Origin: Actinomycetes bacterium | GTDB taxonomy: Bacteria > Actinomycetota > Acidimicrobiia > Acidimicrobiales > Bog-793 | Direction of reading: 5' to 3' | DNA length: 10,049 bases | Assembly (NCBI GenBank): GCA_021823365.1 | Contig: JAKAOD010000074.1 | Location: forward strand, 1 to 10,049 | Shown here: one piece after another, positions 5,244 through 10,049 of the stretch | How positions within the stretch are numbered: the first letter of the stretch is position 1 | Layout: every line of letters begins with the position of its first letter | The notes under the pieces: generated by a model | Told to the model about the DNA's origin: nothing | The model's database searches: none | The model's input: the letters and a program-made list of their open reading frames with translations, nothing else | Position numbers and translations under genes: made by a program

Positions 5244-6514
5244 GCGCGCGCCCGGTCGGCCCGTCGGGCCCGGTCGGTCTCGCAGGCCAAGCCGGCCAGG
5301 CGAGCGCGGTCCCACCAGTCGGTCCGGCCCGCCCGGAAGCGCTCCGCCGGGCCAACCTCGCGCTCGTCCTTCGCGAGGTCGCCGTAGGCGGCCGACCGCC
5401 GCGGGCTCGGCTCGCCGAGCGGACGGGCCTCACGAAGGCGACGGTCTCGAACCTCGTCGACATCCTCGTCTCGTCGGGGCTCCTCGTCGAGGACCGGCCG
5501 GAGGCTGGCGCCGTCGGTCGGCCGGGGAGCCCGATCGGCCTCAGCCCTGCCGGACCTGCCGGGCTCGGCGTCGAGGTGAACGTCGACTACGTCTCGGCGT
5601 GCCTCGTCGACCTTGCCGGGGAGGTCCTCGAGACGTTCACGGTGGACGGCGACAACCGGCGGCGTCGAGGCGAGCACGTCGTCCGGCGGGCCGCGGCCGC
5701 CGCGTCCGCGTGCCTGGCCGCGCCGTCCGCCGCCGGCCGCCAGCTGGCCGGGATCGGCCTCGCCCTCCCCGGTCTCGTCGATTCCTCCGGGGTGCTCCGC
5801 CGCGCACCCAACCTGCCCGCGCTCGAGGGCGAGGACGTCGCTGCCCGCCTCGCCCACGCTCTCGGGCGCGGCGGCTCGCCCGTCGTCGCCGGCAACGAGG
5901 CGAACCTCGCCGCAGTCGCAGAGATCTTCTCCAGCGGGGAGGCGCGCCGCGACTTCGTCCTGGTGTCGGGGGAGATCGGCGTCGGCGCCGGGATCGTCGT
6001 CGACGGCGAGATCTTCCGAGGAGTGCGAGGGCTCGCCGGTGAGATCGGCCACGTCCTCGTCGACCCTGCCGGGCCGCGCTGCAGCTGCGGCGCCAGGGGG
6101 TGCCTCGAGCAGGTCGCCGGCCAGGACGCCCTGCTCGCAGGGGCGGGGATCGCGCCCGGCGCACGCCGGGCGGGACGCGCCCTCGCCGAGCGCGCCCTCG
6201 CCGGCGACAGGCGCGTCGGCGCGGCGATCGAGCGGGGCGGCCGGGCGCTCGGGGTCGCCCTCGCCGCGCTCGTCAACCTCCTCGACATCCCTCTCGTCGT
6301 GCTCGGGGGCGTCTACGCCGAGATCTCGCCCTGGCTCGTCGCGCCGCTGGCGAGAGAGCTCGACCGACGCGTCGTCGCCGGCGCCTTCGCCCCGGTCGAG
6401 GTCACTACCTCCTCCCTCGAGGGCGCTGCGGCTCGTGGTGCCGGCGCCGTAGCCCTGAGGTGGATCCTCGACGACCCCGCCAACTGGCGCGCCCGATCCT
6501 CGGCCGCGGGCTGA
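5240..6514 (+). CDS. ROK-family transcriptional repressor (XylR-like), non-standard start
   Basis: A cytosolic regulator with an N-terminal winged helix (about 37-84: [12 protein letters not shown], then [22 protein letters not shown], then GLLVE) and a C-terminal ROK sugar-kinase fold (about 108-418). [46 protein letters not shown] and the zinc motif [10 protein letters not shown] (His271, Cys281, Cys283, Cys288) are present. The kinase-type DxGxT phosphate loop is replaced by [14 protein letters not shown], as in repressors rather than sugar kinases. Its position directly after xylA suggests it senses xylose and represses xylA at the palindrome 3981-3995. The start is problematic: there is no ATG, GTG or TTG in any frame between the xylA stop and the HTH. 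CTG 5240, overlapping the xylA stop as CTGA, is the only near-cognate candidate and gives 424 residues. GTG 4970 inside xylA would add 90 residues of xylA shadow. Identity is sure, the start is not. Confidence 0.9.
   Translation: MSARPVGPSGPVGLAGQAGQASAVPPVGPARPEALRRANLALVLREVAVGGRPPRARLAERTGLTKATVSNLVDILVSSGLLVEDRPEAGAVGRPGSPIGLSPAGPAGLGVEVNVDYVSACLVDLAGEVLETFTVDGDNRRRRGEHVVRRAAAAASACLAAPSAAGRQLAGIGLALPGLVDSSGVLRRAPNLPALEGEDVAARLAHALGRGGSPVVAGNEANLAAVAEIFSSGEARRDFVLVSGEIGVGAGIVVDGEIFRGVRGLAGEIGHVLVDPAGPRCSCGARGCLEQVAGQDALLAGAGIAPGARRAGRALAERALAGDRRVGAAIERGGRALGVALAALVNLLDIPLVVLGGVYAEISPWLVAPLARELDRRVVAGAFAPVEVTTSSLEGAAARGAGAVALRWILDDPANWRARSSAAG
5251..5277 (+). repeat. Three tandem 9-mers at the xylA-ROK junction
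   Basis: CCCGGTCGG, CCCGTCGGG and CCCGGTCGG follow one another directly, 8 bases after the xylA stop. In the ROK frame they encode part of a Gly/Pro/Val-rich low-complexity N-terminus (PVGPSGPVG) ahead of the HTH. The tract may be a weakly constrained or slippage-prone linker. Confidence 0.6.
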
Positions 6515-6553
6515 AGGCAAGCGACGGGGGCCTCCGCCGACCCCGGAGCGCGC

Positions 6554-7690
6554 GTGGCCCAAGGTAGCCTCCGGTCGAGCCACGGCCGCCGAGGTCCGAA
6601 ATTGCCGAGCAGCCACGACAATCCAGGCCGTGCCGACCGCGCCGTCGTGACCGGGCGGGGCGCCACGCGCCGCTCGCGCCGCATCCGTGCACGGCGGCGG
6701 CGCGCCGTCGCGGCGGCGGTCGGCGCTGCAACGCTCGGCGCGGTGCTCGCCGTGGCGCTGCCCGGTGGGCGCGGGCCGCAGACCGCGGGGAGCGCCAAGG
6801 CCGGGAGCGCGGCATCGGGCTCGGGACCTCGGTCAACCGGAGGCACGGGGGCCCGGCAGAGCGGGGAGGGGAGGGCGAGCCGGGCGATGACCGTCGAGAG
6901 CCCGGCGGGTGCGGCGATCGACCCGGCGATCTTCACCCCGGGCTCGTGCGTCGCGTTCTCCCCGACGAAGGGCCGGCCGCGGGCGACGGTGTTCCTGGAC
7001 GCCGGCCACGGCGGGCGCGACCCGGGCGCGATCGGGACGACGAGCTCGGGCCGGACGATCTACGAGGCAGACCTCACCCTTCCCGTCGAGCTCGACACCG
7101 CCACGATGCTGAGGGAGGCGGGGCTCAGAGTCGTCGTCTCGCGCACCCGCCAGACCCAGGTCGCCAGGGCGGGCAAGGGCGACATCTCCGGCGGCGTCTT
7201 CACCGTCAAGGGCGAGCAGCACGAGATCGCCTCCCGCGACCTCTGCGCCAACCTCGCGGGGGCGAGGCTGCTCGTCGGGATCTACTTCGACGCCGGCGGG
7301 TCGCCGTCCGACGCCGGGAGCATCGCCGCCTACGACCGGGCGCGACCGTTCTGGCGCGCCAACCTCCGTCTCGCCACGCTCGTGCAGCGCGACACGCTGG
7401 CGGCCATGAACGCCCACGGCTGGCAGATCCCCGACGACGGCGTGTCCACCGACGTCTACCTCGGCGGCCCGCCCCTCTCTGCGGCCGGCGCCGCCTATGG
7501 CCACCTCGTCCTGCTCGGCCCGGCGTTCCGCCGGATCTTCACGACGCCGAGCACCATGCCGGGGACCATCGTCGAGCCGCTGTTCATCACCGACCCGTTC
7601 GAGGGGACGATCGCGTCGAGCCGCGTCGGCCAGCACGCCATCGCCGCCGGGATCGCCCGCGGCATCGAGCAGTACCTGCGACTCCGCTGA
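6554..7690 (+). CDS. N-acetylmuramoyl-L-alanine amidase-like protein (Amidase_3), membrane-anchored or secreted, atypical zinc site
   Basis: Amidase_3 proteins cut the bond between N-acetylmuramic acid and L-Ala in peptidoglycan, outside the membrane. The 378-residue reading has a very basic N-terminus (RRSRRIRARRRR, about 39-50), a hydrophobic segment (51-72, AVAAAVGAATLGAVLAVALP), a Gly/Ser/Ala-rich linker (72-125) and the catalytic domain (about 143-376). That domain shows VFLDAGHGGRDPGAIG with zinc ligand His152, YEADL with Glu171, and the late catalytic Glu341 in IVEPLFITDPFEG. Where the family has SIHAN, this protein has GIYFDA, so the third zinc ligand His is Tyr244. It may be a low-activity or divergent enzyme. 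Start choice is open: GTG 6554 has GGAG 5 bases upstream, while TTG 6602 has GAGG 7 bases upstream and lies after a GGTAGCCT box. Both keep the anchor. It is monocistronic and convergent with the next gene. Confidence 0.85.
   Translation: MAQGSLRSSHGRRGPKLPSSHDNPGRADRAVVTGRGATRRSRRIRARRRRAVAAAVGAATLGAVLAVALPGGRGPQTAGSAKAGSAASGSGPRSTGGTGARQSGEGRASRAMTVESPAGAAIDPAIFTPGSCVAFSPTKGRPRATVFLDAGHGGRDPGAIGTTSSGRTIYEADLTLPVELDTATMLREAGLRVVVSRTRQTQVARAGKGDISGGVFTVKGEQHEIASRDLCANLAGARLLVGIYFDAGGSPSDAGSIAAYDRARPFWRANLRLATLVQRDTLAAMNAHGWQIPDDGVSTDVYLGGPPLSAAGAAYGHLVLLGPAFRRIFTTPSTMPGTIVEPLFITDPFEGTIASSRVGQHAIAAGIARGIEQYLRLR
6563..6570 (+). promoter_or_regulatory. Possible -10 region of the amidase gene
   Basis: GGTAGCCT, identical to the box before the aldo/keto reductase (3923-3930, minus strand). 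If it is used, transcription starts near 6577 and the real amidase start would be TTG 6602, which has GAGG at 6591-6594. This competes with the GTG 6554 start given in the CDS entry. Confidence 0.3.
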
Positions 7691-7711
7691 TCGGCTCTCG
7701 CTCGGCCGATC
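7689..7711 (+). terminator. Hairpin at the end of the amidase gene
   Basis: GATCGGC (7689-7695, overlapping the TGA stop) pairs perfectly with GCCGATC (7705-7711) across a 9-base loop. It is followed by a pyrimidine run, CTTTCCCT (7714-7721). The position between convergent genes fits a terminator, possibly working in both directions. Confidence 0.5.
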
Positions 7712-7757
7712 CGCTTTCCCTCGGCCGATCCGCTCTCGCCCCGCCGATCCCGCTCCG
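7701..7757. repeat. Short imperfect tandem repeat between convergent genes
   Basis: A unit of about 19 bases occurs nearly three times: CTCGGCCGATCCGCTTTCC (7701-7719), CTCGGCCGATCCGCTCTCG (7720-7738), then the more degraded CCCGCCGATCCCGCTCCGG (7739-7757). The first copy shares bases with the hairpin at 7689-7711, so each copy offers an alternative 3' arm (GCCGATC) for that stem. Confidence 0.7.
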
Positions 7758-7759
7758 GT

Positions 7760-9397
7760 TCAGGCGCCGGGGGGAATCGACACCGAGAGGGGGTGGCGCC
7801 AGACGAGGACGAGGTAGCCGTCGACAGCGGTCGTCTCGGCCGGGGGCCCGAAGGTCGCCGTGGCGCTCTGCCTGTCGACGCCGCCGAAGGGCAGCGCCGG
7901 GTTGTAGACGAGGAACTGGAAGGTCTGCCCCTCGTACCACGTGCCCGAAGCGTTCCTCGTGTAGGCGAGGATCCTGCCCGCCGGGAGGGCCGTCACCGGT
8001 CGGACGACCACGGCTCCCCTGCTCTCGACCGTCACGATCGACGCGCTCCAGTAGTCGCCTATCCCCTGGGTGAGCCCGTGCGCGGCGAGGTAGGCGCCGA
8101 GGGCGCGCGCCGGCTGGGGCGGGTCCGGCTGGCGAAGGGCGTAGCCCGTCCCGGCGGCGAGGCAGCACACGGCGAGGCCGCCGAGCCCGGCGAGCGCCGC
8201 CGCCGGTGCACCCCGCGCGAGCAGGACGGCCAGTCTCGCGACTCCCCGCCCCGCGAGCACGGCCCCGAATATCGCCGAGGCGGTGAGGTAGCGGGCATAG
8301 GGGGGGAGGGACGCCGGAGTGAGGTAGACGAAGACCGCGAGGTCGGCGAGGAAGGCCAGCAGCAGCATGTCGTCGAGCCGCCATGCCTCCTCGTCGTCCC
8401 GGGCCCCGCGCCGCCCCGCCACGAGCGCGGTGACAAGCCGCACGGCGGCGGCGGCGACCCCTGCGAGCAGGGCGACGAGCCCGACGACGTGGACCGCGAG
8501 CAGCGCCGACGGCATACCCCCGGAGCCGAAGCCGGCGCTGCCGAATCCGAACAGCCGTGCGCCGTAGACGCCGACGAGCCGCAGGTTGGTCACCATCTCC
8601 CGGAACGATGCCGTCGGCGCCGGCTTGTTGATCGTGTAGGTGCCGACGAGCTTGGCGAGCTCACGGCCGGCGAGGGCGAGGACGGCGCCGCAGGCGGCGG
8701 CCGACACGGCGCCGACCCCGGCCCGCGCCTCGCGCCGCCGCACCATCGCGAGCACGCCGCCGCCAAGCATCGGAGCCGCGCCGAAGACGAGCATCTGCAG
8801 GTCGCCGACGGTCCCGGCGGCGAGGAGCACGACGGCGAGGAGCCAGCGAGCCCGTCCGGGCCGGTAGCGGCGTACGCAGGCGAAGGCGAGGAGTGAGTAC
8901 AGCGCCGTGCCGACGTGCAGCGGGCCCTGCAGGAAGAAGAAGGCGAGGGCGTGGGAGGGCAGGGCGAGCAGTGCCACGACGGTCGCGCCGCCGGCGAGCG
9001 CGGCGACACCCCGGTTCCGGCCGGCCGCGAGCCAGGCGCCGACGGCGACGACGAGCGCTGCGATGATCGCCGGCACGGCCTGCAGCAGCTCGGGCCGGAC
9101 GCCGACCGCGAGCACCGCGAGCGCGTAGAACGGCACGTCGACCCACCAGAAGGAATCGAACGAGAGGAACCAGTGCTTCAGCGTGAGCTGCCCGGCGCTG
9201 AGCGCCTTGCCCTCGAGCACCACCGTCGCGCCGTCGGAGTTCCCCGGGACGGCATGGACCGAGGTCGCGTAGAGCAGCACCAGGAGCCCTGCGACGACGA
9301 GCACCCACGCCGCGGCGGCGAGCGCGGGGCGACCCCAGTGGGCGGGCCGGACGAAGCGCTCGAGGTCGCGCGCCCCACCGAGTCGGGTCGACGACAT
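7760..9397 (-). CDS. Polytopic membrane protein of unknown function, GT-C-like architecture
   Basis: I do not recognise a named family with certainty. The 545-residue product has a first membrane helix at about 24-44, then an outside loop with NSDGATVVLEGKALS (53-67) and LKHWFLSFDSFWWVD (73-87). About ten further hydrophobic segments run to residue 419, including 104-125, 132-150, 185-206, 295-328, 344-362 and 372-395. A soluble C-terminal domain of about 125 residues follows (DYWSASIVTVES, ILAYTRNASGTWYEG, VYNPALPFGGVD, YLVLVW). An acidic residue in the first extracytoplasmic loop followed by many helices and a C-terminal soluble part resembles polyprenyl-phosphate-dependent GT-C glycosyltransferases; this is inference. 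The ATG at 9397 lacks a Shine-Dalgarno sequence but lies 6 bases behind TACCGT, as in a leaderless gene. It follows the GH15 gene by 58 bases on the same strand. Confidence 0.8.
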   Translation of the reverse strand: MSSTRLGGARDLERFVRPAHWGRPALAAAAWVLVVAGLLVLLYATSVHAVPGNSDGATVVLEGKALSAGQLTLKHWFLSFDSFWWVDVPFYALAVLAVGVRPELLQAVPAIIAALVVAVGAWLAAGRNRGVAALAGGATVVALLALPSHALAFFFLQGPLHVGTALYSLLAFACVRRYRPGRARWLLAVVLLAAGTVGDLQMLVFGAAPMLGGGVLAMVRRREARAGVGAVSAAACGAVLALAGRELAKLVGTYTINKPAPTASFREMVTNLRLVGVYGARLFGFGSAGFGSGGMPSALLAVHVVGLVALLAGVAAAAVRLVTALVAGRRGARDDEEAWRLDDMLLLAFLADLAVFVYLTPASLPPYARYLTASAIFGAVLAGRGVARLAVLLARGAPAAALAGLGGLAVCCLAAGTGYALRQPDPPQPARALGAYLAAHGLTQGIGDYWSASIVTVESRGAVVVRPVTALPAGRILAYTRNASGTWYEGQTFQFLVYNPALPFGGVDRQSATATFGPPAETTAVDGYLVLVWRHPLSVSIPPGA

Positions 9398-9403
9398 GCG
9401 GGC

Positions 9404-9409
9404 ACGGTA
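9404..9409 (-). promoter_or_regulatory. Possible -10 box of the membrane-protein gene (leaderless geometry)
   Basis: TACCGT on the minus strand, followed by exactly six bases and then ATG 9397. This puts the predicted +1 on the A of the ATG. No ribosome binding site precedes the start, which fits a leaderless message. Confidence 0.35.
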
Positions 9410-9455
9410 GCCACCCGGCGGGCGGTCCTGCCAGGGACGAGGCGCTCGGCGGCGT

Positions 9456-10049
9456 CTAGCCGGGCGGGCGACCCCGGGCGTGCGGCATCGCCTCGGCGCT
9501 CGCGACGTGGAGGACGGCGTTGATCAACGCGAGATGGGTGAGCGCCTGGGGGAAGTTCCCGAGGTGCCGGCCGGTCCGTGCGTCCAGCTCCTCGGCATAG
9601 AGGCCGAGCGGGCTCGCAGCCGCGAGGAGCCGCTCGCAGAGGGCGCGTGCCCGCGCCGTCTCGCCGATCTCAGCGAGCGCCGAGACAAGCCAGAACGAGC
9701 AGGTGGTGAAGCTCCCCTCGGGCTGATCGAGGCCGTCGTCGGTCGCAGCGGTGCGGTAGCGGAGCACCAGGTCGTTGACGGTCAGCTCCTCGGCGATCCC
9801 GAGCACCGTGGCACGGCATCGGGGATCGTCGGGCGGGAGGAAGCGGACGAGCGGGACGAGGAGCAGCGAAGCGTCGAGCTCCCCCGAGCCGTAGTGCTGC
9901 GTGAAGCGTCCCCTGGCGTCTACGCCGCGGGCGCAGACGTCGGCGTGGATCTCATCCGCGGCCGCCCGCCATCTGAGAGCCCTCGCAGCGTCGCCGTGCA
10001 GGGCCGCGAGGCGCGAGCCGCGGTCGGCGGCCACCCAGCACAGATCGGA
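9456..10049 (-). CDS. GH15 family glycoside hydrolase (glucoamylase/trehalase type), C-terminal part
   Basis: The last 197 residues of a GH15 enzyme, which removes glucose from alpha-linked glucans or trehalose; the N-terminal part is beyond the right edge. Visible family blocks are SDLCWVAADRGSRLAA at the edge, GRFTQHYGSGELDASLLLVP, VLRYRTAATDDGLDQPEGSFTTCSFWLV (split as YRTAATDDGLDQPEG and SFTTCSFWLVSALAE), and near the end GLYAEELD followed by TGRHLGNFPQALTHLALI. The Glu in GLYAEELD is the expected catalytic base. This block pattern is the one in actinobacterial GH15 proteins, some of which (mycobacterial Rv2402 type) are trehalases, so glucoamylase versus trehalase cannot be settled. An internal GTG at 10034 is not the real start because the conserved CWVAADR block runs through it. 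The gene ends 58 bases before the membrane-protein gene. Confidence 0.92.
   Translation of the reverse strand, partial: SDLCWVAADRGSRLAALHGDAARALRWRAAADEIHADVCARGVDARGRFTQHYGSGELDASLLLVPLVRFLPPDDPRCRATVLGIAEELTVNDLVLRYRTAATDDGLDQPEGSFTTCSFWLVSALAEIGETARARALCERLLAAASPLGLYAEELDARTGRHLGNFPQALTHLALINAVLHVASAEAMPHARGRPPG

Noticed and set aside
4065..5315. A 416-residue frame antisense to xylA
   Set aside because: It is the mirrored codon pattern of xylA (many Val/Glu/Asp/Leu from reverse codons) with no domain and no ribosome binding site; xylA itself is certain.
6515..6553. Possible terminator CGGGG/CCCCG after the ROK gene (6525-6545)
   Set aside because: Only 5 paired bases with an 11-base loop; expected by chance at this GC content.
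5186..6616. A 476-residue frame antisense to the ROK gene
   Set aside because: A shadow of the ROK gene's third-position GC; the ROK zinc and HTH motifs on the other strand are unambiguous.
7793..8896. A 367-residue plus-strand frame opposite the membrane-protein gene
   Set aside because: Glu/Arg/Gly-rich with no recognisable fold; it arises as the complement of hydrophobic codons in the real membrane gene.
1..10049. Mobile elements, CRISPR arrays, tRNA/rRNA genes or riboswitches
   Set aside because: I read through the gaps and found no transposase motifs, long terminal repeats, regularly spaced repeats or tRNA-like cloverleafs; all gaps are short apart from 2600-2899, which holds hairpins and the small ORF.

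Overview
The window is very GC-rich, with G or C in most third codon positions, and reads as chromosome of a high-GC actinobacterium. A mycothiol-type glycosyltransferase, a nickel superoxide dismutase with its own maturation protease, a small XRE regulator of the mycobacterial Rv0474 type and a Streptomyces-type xylose isomerase all fit Actinomycetota. Several starts sit just behind TAnnnT boxes, as in leaderless actinobacterial genes. Acidimicrobiia or a related deep lineage is my guess, not something the sequence proves. I see no tRNA, rRNA, CRISPR array, transposase or phage gene.

Left part (1-2599): a leftward set sodX > XRE regulator > mshA, with sodX and the regulator overlapping by 4 bases. 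sodN lies head-to-head with sodX, with only 22 bases between the two start codons. SodN makes a pro-enzyme with a 22-residue leader in front of the HCDLPCGVY nickel hook. SodX is the likely protease that removes that leader. MshA makes the first sugar conjugate of mycothiol. The block therefore reads as an oxidative-stress and thiol cluster.

Middle part (2600-6514): two GC-rich hairpins and a possible 49-residue small protein, then a leftward aldo/keto reductase. Divergent from it is a rightward pair: xylA (class I xylose isomerase, all catalytic residues present) and a ROK-family repressor. A perfect 15-base palindrome lies on the predicted xylA promoter and is the obvious candidate operator for the ROK protein. 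The ROK gene has no ATG, GTG or TTG near its expected start. A CTG overlapping the xylA stop is the only nearby candidate.

Right part (6515-10049): a rightward secreted or anchored amidase_3-like protein in which one zinc-binding histidine is a tyrosine. It converges with a leftward 545-residue polytopic membrane protein, with a hairpin and short tandem repeats between them. Upstream of the membrane gene is the C-terminal part of a GH15 glucoamylase/trehalase-type hydrolase, cut by the window edge.

Most of the genes belong to known families. The points that deserve a second look are the sodN/sodX-regulator-mshA linkage, the xylA operator and odd ROK start, the altered amidase metal site, and a recurring TAnnnT/leaderless promoter pattern.
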